Source of the DNA: Parelaphostrongylus tenuis
Taxonomy: Eukaryota > Nematoda > Chromadorea > Rhabditida > Metastrongylidae
Direction of reading: 5' to 3'
DNA: 64,000 nt
Assembly: GCA_019055375.1 (NCBI GenBank)
Contig: JAHQIW010000389.1
Location: forward strand, 236,430-300,429
The position numbers were made by a program, and so were the translations under genes. Positions 1 through 13,825 of this stretch are shown in pieces (the stretch's first letter is position 1; the number at the start of each line of letters is the position of its first letter). Under the pieces are notes generated by a model. It did no database searches and was not told the DNA's origin. It worked only from the letters and a program-made list of their open reading frames with translations.

Positions 1-1516
1 GAGGCCTGGAAAACTGCTCTTGATAGATGGTAATCATTTAACGGGCCGAATGCGCAAGATATCAGTCCAGCTGACACGTAACTCCGTCGGTGCCAAAATG
101 TTAAGTACTCCAATGCTCCATTACGCCCTATGAAACTTGCTCGTGAAAAGCTGACAGTGTTGGTTTTGATGTTTCCGTTGATGAAGACAAACGGCGTTTT
201 CCGGTGAAGCAAATGTCGGCCCAGACCATCACACAGGCCGGTGAATGAGTGTGGGCTATGGTTTTTTGCTAATGCGGACTTCTCCTAGCCCCTCTTGAAA
301 TGTTGACGTTTATGGCAATTATAGAGTGGGTTGGCCTTGACATGCGCTTAGGACGAATACGGCGGAACCATGTGTGAGCATCTTGTGCAACTCAACTGCT
401 GCGACTCGTTAATTTTCACGACCCATAACTTGAGCATAACCGAAAGGAAACAAACAAACAAAACAGATTCCAGACCAAAAACCGAATAAGGAGTTCAATA
501 AAATCATCAGCATCAATAAAAAAAAAACATCACATCAATGTTAAAATTAATGAGATGAAAATTATCGCAACTTTTTACGCAACCGAAAAAACTGGAGGAG
601 AAATCAAAATCTCCGAAATTCTGAATTTTCCAAAAATCTTTACGTTAGGCCCAGTAGGTGTTGATGCGCAACACCATCACCTGCTGTCGTAAAAACACTC
701 GCTTATCCAACCAGTTAGCCGCTGTTTAAAATATGAGCTTTAACGAAAAGTATATTTGTTTTTCAACAGTAGGTGTTAAAGATCTGTAGATCTCTATGAT
801 CCCTCAAGTTTTACTTGAACAAATAAAACCCAATATGAGTAGTGATACTTTTGTTCAGATCCAAAAGTGGCTCTTATTTCTACATCGTATTGCTCATTGA
901 TTACTCATACGGTCGAAAATGTGTCGGACACTACTTCTCCTCGTCTTTGCTTTTTTCATTCTATTTATTGTCTTCGATTCTTCAGGTCAAGCTATCATTT
1001 TATATGACTCTGTTTGGCAAGACGACATGTCATAGCATTCAATGAAGCTCGATTAAGTGTATAATTATCTGAACACGGACATGACCATAACATTACGAAA
1101 TAGTACAAAAGATAGTCTCGATCCTAAAGTGCCGCCTCAACTGCTATAAACTGAGAAATAAATGTTAATTCTCAATTAGTGGCACTAGTGATAAGAATAA
1201 TGATAAATCCTTCGGTTTTCGAAAAAAGCGCATTTGTAAAAAAAAAAACATCGTTTCACACCATGTTTGAACACGAAGGCTTACTAGCGGCATTTGTTTG
1301 CAACATGACTAACACTCTCCTCAAACTGCATAGTATACTAAGTACTTGTTTTGTTTCTATGGAGATTTCAGAAGTTGCGATCTTCAAAATTGGCCATTAC
1401 TCGATGCAATCACCCCAATCACTTTTACTTTTATTCGTCTGCTGTGATGACTCAGATCATCTCTTCGTTTTCTGCTTGCCAGATGTTTCATCGGAGACGG
1501 CCAATGAAGTGAGCAA
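1..1516. other. No supported gene; unannotated AT-rich DNA
   Basis: I see no RNA gene, recognised protein domain or known repeat here. A 116-codon open frame at 1179-1529 (+) lacks a recognisable motif. It contains a plausible splice acceptor (ATTTCAG near 1370), so an exon there cannot be excluded. Confidence 0.4.
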
Positions 1517-1657
1517 GGATCAATTATAGAATAGATGTCAGTTCTGATGGTCCAAATGACGAATTATTCTTGTCATTTGTTTGTGGAAACGTATATATTG
1601 AGTTCTTCATACATGAAAGCTGCGAAGGAGAAGTTTTTGAAATCACTAAACCAAAAG
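1517..1657 (+). CDS. Coding-like exon candidate, unknown protein
   Basis: From just after a TGA near 1514 one frame stays open for about 47 codons. It has a protein-like composition with a cysteine pair (FVCGN ... HESCEGE) and then ITKPK. It runs into a GTTAGT donor-like site after 1657. No clear acceptor precedes it and I recognise no family. It could be an internal exon of an unannotated gene, an old pseudogene exon, or chance. Confidence 0.2.
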
Positions 1658-1724
1658 TTAGTAATAGCAAGATAATGACTACTTTTTTCTTTATCACGTT
1701 ACTTGACGCGTATCGGCGTGCTTC

Positions 1725-1972
1725 TCCTGTGTGAGGCCCAGTAATTGTAGCATTCGATTCGTCACCTCACATTCATCGTCTGTTTGAGGATTTCATCCTC
1801 CTCACAAACATCATAGAATTCTGGTCGAGCACATATCTTGTAATTTCGAGGACAGCCAGGCTGAGGCGCTCCGTGGGGCGTTTATTATTGATTGTTGATG
1901 GGTGGGGGTCGGAGGCATCAATTCTGGTCGAACTACGCTGCGCATCACTGACCACTCGGCCACATATTTCAG
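1725..1972 (-). repeat. SINE family S2, copy 1 (tRNA-Leu/Ser-like head)
   Basis: Read on the minus strand, it opens with a tRNA-like A box (GGCCGAGTGGTCAGTGATGC) followed by a GTTCGA segment. The body includes TTACAAGATATGTGCTCGAC and ends in a block matching the other S2 copies (TACTGGGCCTCACACA here, TACTGGGATTCGCACAA at about 14080). Four further copies lie at 13826 (+), 19928 (+), 56905 (-) and 59950 (-). Grouping rests on shared head and body. A pol III-derived SINE is inferred from the tRNA-like head. Confidence 0.65.
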
Positions 1973-3059
1973 AATAATAATACTACCGATTATATGCATA
2001 TTAATAATTATAAGGATAGTTAATTTTAGGTTACACATGGACAAGGTTACACTATGTTATAAGGAGTAAACTCAACAAACTCGATAAGAGATCTCAGTTA
2101 GGAGTTTGTTATGGGTTAGAAGCTCTACTGATATTTTCAAATATGTTTATGTCGCGACAATCATGTGCCGTCATTACATTCTTTCCATTTACAACTCCAG
2201 AATGAGATATAGTTGCTTTACAATTGTTACTGTACTTATTTTATTATCCTTTTAATGAGAAGTATTAGACGTCTATTTGCTGTTGAGAACAAATAAAGGT
2301 CGCCTATAATTGCGTTTTATTATAGCGATGCATTCTACTAATATCGAACGATGTCAGTTTTCTGCTCCTATGACGCTAAACATTGCTTGCAGCCTTCCAC
2401 GACGTCGTCGATCGATATCTCCGAGGCAATGAGAATGATTCCACAATTTACTTGAATTCAGTAATAAACGTTAGAAAAAGAGAATTTCACATACATTGAC
2501 TATATTTAATTCAGAATGTTCATGAAACCGTCTATAACTCACTTTTAGACAGCGGACTTAGCACATCAGTCGTCATCACGTATTCTGAACAAAAGCACAG
2601 ACTGAGAAGAAACTCCAGTCATATTAGGCGAAAAGGACGAAGAAAGAAGAGAATGTAAGCAAAAATGTAGTGCACTGCCAATTCAACAATACGACAATAA
2701 TCAGATATGCTTGTATGAAGCCAATACAAGCCACAGTACAGTTAAGACTATTGGACGTCAAGCCGACACGTTGATGAATGTGTTGCCTGCTTGCAGCTGG
2801 AGCCGCATTATGTATGAGCGAGAAAGCCTACTCAAAGGAAAAAAACGAAAAGACTCTCCCGCCCCTTCAGACAAGTCATGCTACTTGGACAACGATATTG
2901 GTTCTATCGACAATTTTATTTACCTCATTACTGACGGAAAACGAAAAACATGCCACGGGGTACGCTTGAGGTAAACGACACTTTCACATATCAGCACCAT
3001 TGTGTTTATATTCGCTTTTCTCCTCCCTCGCGCTCGCAAAAGATAAAAGATAATAGGAA
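1973..3059. other. Nothing recognised
   Basis: Short overlapping frames at 2711-2974 (+) are open. One reading ends in a hydrophobic stretch (TILVLSTILFTSLL), but there is no homology signal or convincing splice context. I leave the interval unannotated. Confidence 0.4.
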
Positions 3060-3620
3060 TGATTTCTTACAAGTGTACGTCTTGAGAATGCTCTTGTCGC
3101 GTACAAATCGCATGGATCTAGGATGACAAAAATCAAGGCATCATCTTAACGTCGAAAACTAATGTTTTTTTTTCTAGTTATAGCCATGTACATAACATGT
3201 CATACTGTAAAATGTTGGTTACGACATCACACGTCAAAAACAACAAGCCCGTGTGCACACTAAGACGCTAAGTCCAATGACGTTAGTGATGCTCTCTAAC
3301 CAAGTTGGAAGATATTCGTCTAAGAAGATTGAATGGTTTGCAAAAAATTCGTCTCCCATTGAGGGAGAAGAGCGAGCTGAACTCCCGACTGATGTCGAAT
3401 TTTTGTGTACCGCTCAACTTTCTTAGATGATCATTTCAACGCTACACCACTACTAGAAAGCAGTTAAATCAAAAATATATTGGTTACACAATTGGAAAAA
3501 GTTACATTGTATCGATAATGGATTACGAATCGCCGTATTAAAATGGTGGATGTTTCAAATGTATGTGAAAAGTATTTGTTATTCAGCATTCTGTACAATG
3601 TACTCCAGAATATTACTGCG
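3060..3620 (+). repeat. Dispersed repeat D2, copy 1
   Basis: This segment aligns by eye with 5690-6065. Shared blocks in the same order include ACAAATCGCATGGATCTA, GTGCACACTAAGACGCTAA and GGTTTGCAAA, then a block around TTTCAA.TATTTGTGAAA. The copies are well diverged, and copy 1 holds about 200 extra bases before the last block. No inverted termini were seen, so the class is unknown. Confidence 0.6.
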
Positions 3621-5689
3621 CACAATATACAAAAAGACGTTCCAATGGTTCATTGATGATCTAGTATAGTTAGTACGAGTCATGCATAGTATGACTGAGA
3701 AACTAACTGATGTTTTCAAGGCCATATTCGGTTGAAAAATCTATCAAAGGAATCAAAGCGTGTAATGACAGACTACGGATTGTCAGGCATATGATAGAAA
3801 AAGATTCACGTAGTTCATTGAGAAGACATGTTGCACTAAGTGTATGAAGGAGAATCACTAACCATTTACCGACTCTTCTCAAATGAGGTCATAATCGCTG
3901 ATATCCAGCAAACGAATCAATAACAAACTAATTAAAAAATAAGGGTACAGTCCATGAACGAGGAGAACAAGATAAACGCAGATAAAAGACTCGGTAATGG
4001 TCGATAAAGAGAATTATGAGTCCAACGGAGTTTTACAAAGGAGAACAAAAATAGAACTGGGTAATTGCTGTTGGAAATCCGTGTAATGAGAGTCAGACGG
4101 GACTCTTGCTTATTTATCGCCCTGAACAAATCTAATCGAAAAAAAAAATCACCCGATCAGTTATAAACAAAACAACAGGGAAGAGAGATGGTCACAAGGT
4201 CGTACGCCTAGCTGCGATTCACCAGGTGTGGAGACAGTATTTGGTAACGACTTGAGAAGCCTCTTGAAACGACCATATAGAATCTCTGAGAAAGAAGCTA
4301 GATCGGTTTCCCAATATGTTGGCTATTACTTCTCAGCATAAACCGAACTACCACGTAAGTGAGCCTTATCATATTTTGACTCGAACCAAGAGAAGATTGT
4401 ATGTGATAACAAATGTGTGGCAAAATGCAGTGTTAGAGGAGATGTTTCATAGGGAGACTTCTGATAAACGATAAATGAGGTTTTCAGTACAATGAAGACG
4501 CCGATACAATGAGAATCAGAGAGGCGGGAAGTCGGTAGGGAAAGAAACGTCATCACATACGAGTCGACAAGCGCACACGAAAGTGATTATAAAATAAATT
4601 CCTTTGGTGAATGTAAAGTATTTCCTTTTACTTGATACATCGATATGAACTGCATCAATGAAATCAAACAAACATATGAAATGTTCATTGTAAAATAGTA
4701 CGATACGACATGATATGATGAATCCGTTAAAAAGAGCAAAATAAGCTCAAAGTGTAATATGATTGATTTGTAAGTGAGAGTGTGAACTGTTTAACACATC
4801 AAACAGTTACGGCTTTTGTTTGCAAAGCCATGACTAGCTCCGTTCGCTGAACGATTTATGCGCTGTACTCAATCATGACTAATAGGTTGTAGGAAAAGCT
4901 CTGTTGCACTGCCTAAAAAAATGATTTTTATGCATGTATTTCGTGCGAAATTTGAGATAATCAAGAAGTTTATTTTCTTGCCTATCGCACCCGAGTGACT
5001 ATCACTTATTCCGTGTGGTACAGCACTCTCTGAGAGGCAAGAAGTTCCAAAATGTTCCCGAAATTGAGCCAAATTTTCAAATTTTCTTCAATTCAGAGAA
5101 TTGCAAGTTTACTGCCGCGGAATCTTTATGTTGCCGGATATGTAGCTGAATTAAGCGCAAGTGTTGTACAAATAATTTTTTTTCTATGCATTACGAAAGT
5201 ACGACAGGGCTTTTTCTAGAATCTATTACACCGTCTAATCTATTCGCCACAGCTTTCTGCAAAAACGAAAAAAATTCCAGAACTCTTAAGTAGAAGATCA
5301 TATCTACATTGACGTGAGGTTGTTGCTGGATAGTAAATCAGGTAATCATGAAAACTTAGACAGATACAATATCGTTTCAATTGCCTCATATCATGTGCTC
5401 ATCGGTATAGCAATAACATTTTCTCTCATTCCCCTATATTCCAGTATAACCTGCCTGCGAAAAATTATTTCCATATCAGTTGTTGTCGTGGATAAATTGA
5501 TACCGAAATAAAGAAAAAGTCTATCAAATAGGAAAAATGTATAGGCAGAATTCAAAATATTGACGAGAGGAACGTTCACAGAAAATTTATTGCCATGACA
5601 TGCGTTCGAACTAAACAATAACTTCATATATCGTTGTCACCGCGATCAATCTCGCCTTTATAGAAAGTTGAGCGTGGTCTCTGGAAAGT
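3621..5689. other. Nothing recognised
   Basis: Only short open frames without motifs, on both strands. No tRNA-like or inverted-repeat structure was noticed. Confidence 0.4.
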
Positions 5690-6065
5690 TCTAAGTTTAC
5701 TGTGTTGACACTAGTTCTGTGCCACACAAATCGCATGGATCTAAAATAGAACTGGAACCAGTACATCGTGTTTACAATAGAAACCATTGTTTTCTTCTTT
5801 TTCTAAATGGATAGCTATGTACGTGACATATCGTAGTGTTCAGTGATGGTTGCAACATCAGACGTTACGCAACAACAAGAAGTCCAAGTGCACACTAAGA
5901 CGCTAATTCTAATAGCATTAATGCTGTTCTTCAACACTGTTGCGCATATCAAAACGGCCGAAAACATGGTTTGCAAAGTCCAATATTAGAGTGGCGGTTA
6001 TTTCAACTATTTGTGAAACGTGTCGTAATTCGATCGCGCATCTTATGCAGACTGTGTCTCGGGTG
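5690..6065 (+). repeat. Dispersed repeat D2, copy 2
   Basis: Diverged match to 3060-3620, sharing the ACAAATCGCATGGATCTA and GTGCACACTAAGACGCTAA blocks in the same order. A 117-codon open frame (5971-6324, +) starts inside the repeat and runs out of it. I do not treat it as a gene. Confidence 0.6.
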
Positions 6066-8562
6066 CTCATCATTACAGTGGTCAAGTCATAAAAACACAT
6101 TAAAAAAGTTAAAGAAACATTTCCCGATGATAGGAAGAAAAACTGTGACTAATGGAAACCCGTACACCGTTTACATGACCTCATTTGGCGCAGCTCAGTG
6201 CATTGACGTGCCACACGCGCAGTTGACCAATAAGTGGTTCGCTATCGCAATACTTAAACATTTCAAGGATATCAAAAGTTTGTTGACGTATTCATATGGA
6301 ATAGACGACTATAAGCCAATTTGATGTCATTCTGCTCGTTTTGTGAAGAAAACCTGATTACGGCCACTGTATGACAAATTCTCATATTACACTTTTGACG
6401 CAAATGTCTTATCGTTCGTGTCGAATTAGTTTATCTGCGACATTCAAGACACCCAGAAAAAAAGCATCACTGACTTGTTACCATCTTTTCTCCAGACAGG
6501 ACTATTGAACGAACTCATTACTTTTTCGCAAATACGCTTTATCTCCACGAATCACTGATAAAATGAACGATGTATCATATGGAGAATTTCGAATGTAACC
6601 GTGAAGTGAAAAAGTAAGGTAAAGGGCGATTGGAAACAGAATCGAGCTTTTTTTTACGAGAAAAATCTAAGGATTGGCGCCATCGTATGTGCTCGGCAGA
6701 AGAACGAAGCGATATGAAGGATGTCGGTGAAGTGAAAAATGAAAGCCCTAGATGAACAGGAATTGCAACAAATGCGGTTTATCTATAATTTACTCGGGTC
6801 GTCACATTGACGAAAGATGCATGGATCATCCGTGAGATGAGTGAAGCCTTATAACTGCCGTGACAACAGAAAAAATGGCCCGGAATATGAGCAAGACATG
6901 AACGAAGTATCAAGCGCAGGTCTAAGAAATAGTTATAAATCCCAGGTCCGACTATCTATATAAGAAATAGTTGTCTGAGAGTAAACGTTCCACTGGCACT
7001 TCTCGTAAAAGAAAAACAACTGAGGAGATATCATTGAGTTATAGTCACGTCCCAGAACATAGGCAAAACACTTGGACATATGGCACAATCTGGAAAAATG
7101 TCACGTCAGCGCCGTTTTTTTCTTCTTCTGCACAGGAGCAAGTGTGCAGTGAAACAGAAAACGCGGAACGAACAGACAGCACTATTTCGTTGTTATAACA
7201 AGAGAACCTTGGGCAGGCGCGTTGATGTCGAGAGTAGATAGGTGGATCAATGTGATCGTATTTTACACAATCTTTGAGAAGAACTCATGAAAAACACACA
7301 TAGAAATGTGAACAAGAGGCACCCACAGGTGTATTGATGAGACACGAAACGTGTAGTGTGTAGTAGACAAGGCGCCGGCCGGCCAGGCAGCCACCCTATC
7401 CTAGTCGACGACCAGCCTCCACAAAACAATTCCAATTTCGCGTTGCCCACGTTCTGACTTGGCGTTAATCCGACGTACGTAACGCCATTTCCAGTCTGCT
7501 AGACGTGGTATGCAAATGTTGATCGCATATACATCAAGTATGATAGGAGTCGGGCGAAAAAATGAAGAGGAGTAATGAACGAGTTTCTTGGAGATCTTAC
7601 GAAAATCTGACGTGAATACGACTCGCATTCGAAATAATCTGTGTTATGTCGACCTCGATTGATTGATAAAATTGCAAACAGAGAGCGAATCCATGACACA
7701 GGCTCGATGAACGCGTGGATGTGTTCGTAATGTTTCGATGTGCGCCCACGTTTTCATTGATAGAATGAAATCACTTTGGGAGTTTCACTACAATATATAC
7801 GTAGCATTAAGTCGATAGCAGTAACTAAACAATAAATTGGAAGTTCAACAGTACTATCAGAGGGAAAGCGGTAACTGAATTGATGAGCTGTATAGTTGTT
7901 TTAGTCGACAGAACGTGTATACCAGTGATGGCAGAGTGAAGTGAAGATCGTGACTAGAGAGATATACAGAGAGTGGAAATGAGATGGCGACGATAGATTA
8001 ACAAAAAACAGCTATTCATAAAACGAGTGGAGAACATCGGATTAGTTCTGAAACAAAACGGAAGCGATTAGAATTATACGAAAATCGACAGAGTAAAAAC
8101 ACGGTAAACTACTCACAAAGTGCAAAATGGACAATAGTGTCAAAGTTATGATATATTGCCAGGTTAGGAGATAAAAGTTCAGAACTCCATAGTATATTCT
8201 AAAAAAAATTTTTACTCTCGCGAGATTTCAATTTTGTCAAACATGGTGTTTTTTCGCTCTTGAAGAAGAAAGTTTCATTCTTCTTCGTTGGAAATGGGAA
8301 ACGTCTTTTCGTTTAGTAGAATTTCAAAAGAAAATCAAAGTTTGGCGGAGTAAAGTGAATCAACGGATTTGCGCTTAATTTACATAACATTTCCATATTT
8401 CAAGGTTCATGCCGTGTGATAATACCATTTTAAAACACGTATTTTTTGTTTTCTTTTCTTCTGTAACCCCATCTTATTGTTAGGGTCTTCTCGTAAATAT
8501 TGGCACTAGAGCAATAAACAGCAAATCACATAATATATATGAAATACTAGTAATTATTCGAT
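6066..8562. other. Nothing recognised
   Basis: Many short frames on both strands with no recognisable motif or repeat structure. No host gene can be supported. Confidence 0.4.
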
Positions 8563-9137
8563 ATCCCGAATCTCCACTACTTTGATGATAAGACTGAGTG
8601 GTTTTGCAAACGGTCTATGTAGAGCGCTGCTAAAGCAAAAAGAAAATTATGTTTCGCATTCGAAGAAGTTATTTCGCCGCTTGAACTTTATACCGGGTTT
8701 ATTTGGTAACGTGAAAAAAATTTCTTGCCTGTGGAACGATAAAGTATCCTCTACAATTCTTGTGCAAAAAACCCTGAAAATTCTACCTTTACTACAAAAA
8801 AATTTCTGAATAAGAAAAGAAAATAGCGCGACACTCGAACGATGTGCTTTTTCGGGGCGTTAGTTGGAATCGCTGCGCACCGCGTCACTAGAATTTTTTC
8901 TCTTTTCCGGAAAAGCTTTGGGTTTTTTGTATAAGAATTGTAGTAAGAGCTTTGTTCTATCGTTCGATATATACAATTTTTTTCTTGTTTTAGAGTGCCA
9001 AATAAACTAGCTATACGGTTTAAGTGGCGAGCTAATAACTTCAGCGCAAAATGTGATTTTCTTTTTGCTTTAACAGCGCTCTATATATACACATTTGAAA
9101 ACCAGTCTTAGCATCAAAACTTTCGAGATTCGGGCTA
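8563..9137. mobile_element. Foldback element R7 (arms about 230 bp)
   Basis: The left arm (about 8563-8795) and the reverse complement of the right arm (about 8905-9137) match over nearly their whole length. Both begin with CCCGAATCTC, then TTTTGATG.TAAGACTG, AGAGCGCTG.TAAAGCAAAAA, GTTTATTTGG and ACAATTCTT.TACAAAAAACCC. About 110 bp separates the arms. No transposase is present, so this looks like a non-autonomous foldback or long-TIR DNA transposon. I found no obvious target duplication. Confidence 0.75.
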
Positions 9138-10690
9138 TTGAAGGACGAGCAGTGACCATGTATATTATTAAATTTGGTATTTATTTCTCTTGTGTCAAAT
9201 TCTATGAGAAGATTCAATATCTTTAGGCCTACGTTAATTGCAATATATTGAGAACATCAATGCAAAAAGAATTAATCTAGGCCATTTCTTGTTTATTTCA
9301 AATGTAGACGGGCAGCTGCAAAAATCGATTGCGCTGAACATTGCTGCCTTAGACAAGAGAGTTTATGTTATAAGTGCAGTAGAGCACTAATTTCAAAAAA
9401 CTAAATGATGCAATTAAGATGATTGATTATAAAGAAGGTCATCTATCATCTATTATCAATGATGATGATCTATGAAATGCTAATCAAAACTGGATCAAAT
9501 GGAATTCGTTTGAAAGCTTGTACATAGAGAAGAAGTAAATGGAAGAGCGGTAATTTCTAAAGCGCTGAGCAAATGGTGCTGTGTGGAAAAGAAAATTCTT
9601 GAAAAAAATTCCCTCCATAGAAACTGTTTGCGTTTTTTCTACGGAATATGAAAAAACGATGTGATTCTTGATCAAACCCTAATATAGAACCAAAGATGGA
9701 TGACAAATGACAACATTGTGCGCTATGCATGACAAAGATGAAATACCGAAGCAACCCCCGATAAGAAAATCAGAGAAGATTTATGGTGGTTGCTTCGTAG
9801 GTCGGTAGATGGAATCTTATATCAAAACATCTTGAATATCAACAATATCAGAACAACGAAAAGATGTCTTTAGGGAATCGCTAAAGTGCTCTTAGAAGCA
9901 CAACAAATGCGAGCGATGATGATGACGAAATAAAAAGAACGATGCTGTTGCGGAACAATATCGAAACGCATGTTGCCTGAAAATACTGTAAACATTGGAA
10001 AAACTTGAATATGAAACATTGTTTTATACAAAACGTGTACCAGATACCTCATTCATACAATACGCTAAGCTCAAATTTTTCTGTACAAATGTCTTTATCA
10101 AAGGTATTGCTTCTAATTCGAACAGAACATTTTGATAAGACGTCAGAACTGCATGCTCAAAGCTGAAAACTGTAGAAAATTTTTAAGTATCTTTTCTTTT
10201 ATGAATATGGCCAAACATGGATAATAGTTGACGAAATGCAATGCGAGTTTCTAATGTGATCTTTGATAGGTCAGTTTACTGCCGAGTTTGTTGCCGTTTT
10301 GGAAGAATACGAGCTGCATTTAAAAATCAACCCCGATACATGACGGCGATCAATTTTGATGATAGCTATATGAGAACACCCTCATTGGGCTACCTGAGGA
10401 TTCAAGGAAAAAAGCAGTCTAGGCTACCTTCAAAAAACGCCTACTTTTATGTGCAATGAGAAAGAGGACAGGCGATAGTCCGTGAAGTTTGCAGCAGTGT
10501 TTGCACACTAATGTGATCACTGCAGTTGAGGACAGTTGGAAGATAGGCAGAAAGATGAAAGGAGGTGCTGAGACCATGCTGACATGTGAGGGTCATTCAG
10601 TTAAAGATCCAGTCTAATAAAATATAAATAGCTGCATTTCTTTCAATCTCACTGCTTTCTAGCAGTGGTATGATGCTGAAATTAACCTTC
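9138..10690. other. Nothing recognised
   Basis: Short frames only. A region near 9580-9680 faintly resembles part of repeat D1, but not enough to call. Confidence 0.35.
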
Positions 10691-10699
10691 GAAGATTGA

Positions 10700-10880
10700 G
10701 TGGCCCACAAAAACTGGCCTCAGGAGGAAGTTTAAGTCGCAATTCACTCCTAGCGGAGCGCTTGCTACCACCATACCACTAAGACCACCGCTTTGCGACC
10801 ACTTCTCTTCATTATGAATTATCGCAGCTGTCAACATTCTATGTGAACCACTCAATCTTCTCGGATAAATTTCTCAACAT
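10700..10880 (-). repeat. tRNA-derived SINE fragment, family S4, copy 1
   Basis: On the minus strand a tRNA-like head reads GGTGGTCTTAGTGGTATGGT (A-box-like). A degenerate B box (GCGACTTAAACTTCC) and CTCCTGAGG follow. Flanking sequence (ACCACTCAATCTTC) resembles the flank of the tRNA-like head at 42880-43040. It is degenerate and its boundaries are uncertain. Confidence 0.4.
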
Positions 10881-11076
10881 ACGTATACTAGAACAGCGCA
10901 GTGAACCAACGTCAGCCAATATCGTTTTCAGAACTTTCAAAATGAAGTATCAAGACTCGCGTAATAACGAATCCCCGTAACGTAGTAATGAATTAGTATG
11001 GACTTCCGAAAAGCAGGGAAAACAGACATTCTCGTTAGAGCCGACAAAAATCCGGATTGGGCATGAAAGGATAAAG

Positions 11077-11390
11077 GAAAAGCTTTCGATATTGATCAAT
11101 CCATGAGGGATGCACCATGCCTTCGTCATCAGTTATTAACTTCGCTTGAGGTGCCTGAATGCATATATGGCCTTTACGATGATTCACGATGACCTCCCGT
11201 TGTGTCGAGTCAGTGCCATCCCCTTAGACAAGTCCAAAACCAATGTGGTACCAATTTACCGACTCCGGAGGGATATGGCTTGATGAGCCATGAGCGCGAG
11301 GTTGAACCATCGACGTTGTGTGCGACGCAGAGCACCTTTATCCACTGCGCCACATCCGCTCACTCTCCCAGCATTGCCGATCTATATAAT
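11077..11390 (-). repeat. SINE family S1, copy 1
   Basis: Minus strand: the tRNA-like head has an A box around TGGCGCAGTGGATAAAGGTGC and a B-box region GATGGTTCAACCTCG. The body follows: CCGGAGTCGGTAAATTGG, TACCA, a GACTTGTC block, GGAGGTCATCGTGAATCAT, ATATGCATTCAGGCACCTCA. The tail is GGATTGATCAATA. The same order of blocks occurs at 30395, 31838, 36945 and 59085. The 5'-tRNA-like head on an unrelated body is the hallmark of a SINE. Confidence 0.75.
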
Positions 11391-13825
11391 AATTAAAAAA
11401 GTTCCAGATGAAACAAATGTAGATAGGTTTAGTAGCCACTGCTTGAGAATAGCTTTAGATTAGTGTAAATACACTATTTTATGATTTATTGCACGTAGAA
11501 TTAACACTAAATAGCATTTGAATACTGATTTTCCCTGGGCACTGCCAATCAAACCATCTTTTTGATGATTGAGCTGATACCACGACATTGATAAACATTT
11601 TATTTTACATTATATAATGTACGATCATGAGAGCTGCAGGATAAATTGCCAGGAGAAAACAAATTACTACTAATGGGCATTCAACATAAATACCATCCTT
11701 CAAAAAATCATCGTCGAGCGATGTTCCTCATTTGAAAGGTGCTCCACTAAAGTAGATTCGACTCAAACATCAACGAAGGACCACATTGCGATAGCGAACG
11801 GCTGTGGACAGTTGATACTCAAATCATCAGCTCTGAATAGTGAAGACTTCGAATGGTTAATGGAACAGAACACTTTTTCAATCTATGTGTCAGCTTAATC
11901 ACCGAGGAAAGTGCACCACATAGTGTTTCGTATGTTTCGTAGCACTGCATCGAGTGTCGCGTTGTTGCGCAGTGATTAGGTGTTCTACAAGGTCCGTCGA
12001 AGGTCTAATCTAGCTCTTCTGTCTTACCAAATGTTGAAGAATGTCAATGATAAATCAATATCTGATTACATTCCTGAGTTTTTTTCATGAAGCTTAACTT
12101 TCAATTTTATGAAAAGACGTATGGAACGCACTAGTTAGATGTACTCTGCAATACACAGAGATGTTCACAGACATCACATATGATGTGGCATTCTTACCTC
12201 AGCTTGATTTTATAGTGTAAATAAGGTTCATTGATCCTAAAGCGTGCCAACACACTGATGAACTTTCCCATGCAGGCAGTCAAGCAGTGGACTTTATATA
12301 ACTAGAATTTAGATTGTTTTTTTTGTTTGAGTTGCTATAGATATAGGAGAAATCAACTATTTAATTGGAAAGGTATGGTATAGTAGGCCTACGCTCTGAG
12401 AAAGGCGAGATTGCTGTAACTGAATCATCGTTTTGAAAGGGATATACCAACCTCGTGTAAGTTTTCAAAGAAGGATATATTTGAAACTATAGATGAATCG
12501 AATGCTTGGCAAACCACCCAACGACTGCCCGACTAAAAGCCCTGTATTCTCATTTCCTTTATCGCATTTCGAATATTCAGTTAGATCGCAGAAAAAGCAA
12601 GCAATCAGTGGTTAGAAGATATAATATTGATTCTCGTTGAAAACCTATCTATGTAAAAAAACGAATGTTTCAATGCACATTTTTCCAATAGAAACGTCAC
12701 TAGTTACATTTGTGTGAGAAGAATAACTAATGTTTTTTCTATAGCTGTCTCTATTCGTGCTATCTGCAAATGAAAATAACTCGGTCATGTATCTGATAGA
12801 ACACGTGATGTTTTTCTTTGCTGTCATCCCTACTGCGCCCTGATCAGTGCAATATGCATGGTCGAAATAAGCGCTTCGGAAAAGAAACACCATGTGAAGA
12901 ACGTGGCGCAACACATGTTTTCGTCACGTTGGGGATCCTCATCATTTGAAGAACCCTACTCTAATAAAGAATTCCCAGCTGATTTGTTTGGAGGGATATG
13001 TTGCACGATACCGGATGTTAGACTCTACAGGCCTCTATACGAGACGTCAATCGACTGTCTCTGTATGCACTTTCGTAGAGGCAGATATTGACTGAGAGAT
13101 GATCATAACTTGACATTGTTTCATCGGATTGGGATTTGTCTTTCGCATTCAATCACTTATGCTATGATTGTACAGGAGAGTATACGGATAATTTCCTTCG
13201 CACGTCGATTTGCTTGGAGAAATTTTACTATAGAATTGTTACCAGACGGTCATCGACTCTTCCTTCACCCATTCATCGTCAAGGCGACGTGTTCGTTGTT
13301 GCGAAACTGCAGCGTTCCACGCTGATTAATTCGAAAACAATATGGTAAATCTATTGTGGAAGCATAGTTCTTAGGAAAAGAGAAACCTCATGAATCTTCG
13401 ATCACAACATTTAATGTTCGGAAAGACGTTTTTCTACAGAATGACAAATTTGATTCAGATCCATTTTCGGATGTTAGTTACAAGTGGCAACGACATAAAA
13501 GCTTTTTGGTGTTACTTCGAAAGCATAAGAAATTCTTCAGCAAAAAAAAAAACAATTGAAACAAACGAAATTATTTCGATTCACGCAGGGCATGAAGTTG
13601 GGTTCTGCTGTGCAGATTGGGATGAAGATGTTGTGGAGGTTCAGCGGAGATTATCGTTGTAGGCTTGATTGGAATGACCGATGAGCCAAAATGTAAAGAG
13701 GAGTCGTTAGGGAATGTAGTATCAAATTCGCTCTGAGAGATCAATGCGTCAGAATATCGTCGCAAGTGAAGTAGGGATTGTGATATCAAGAACATAATTT
13801 GTGTTTGTTATCAGAGACTCGGAAG
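11391..13825. other. No supported gene; several coding-like fragments
   Basis: Frames at 12858-13091 and 13110-13325 (+, same phase, one stop between), 13136-13348 (+), 13390-13662 (+) and 12645-12914 (-) are open. None has a motif I recognise. They may be decayed exons or chance. Confidence 0.35.

Noticed and set aside
5971..6324. 117-codon plus-strand frame
   Set aside because: It starts inside repeat D2, and the corresponding copy at 3060-3620 does not keep the frame open.
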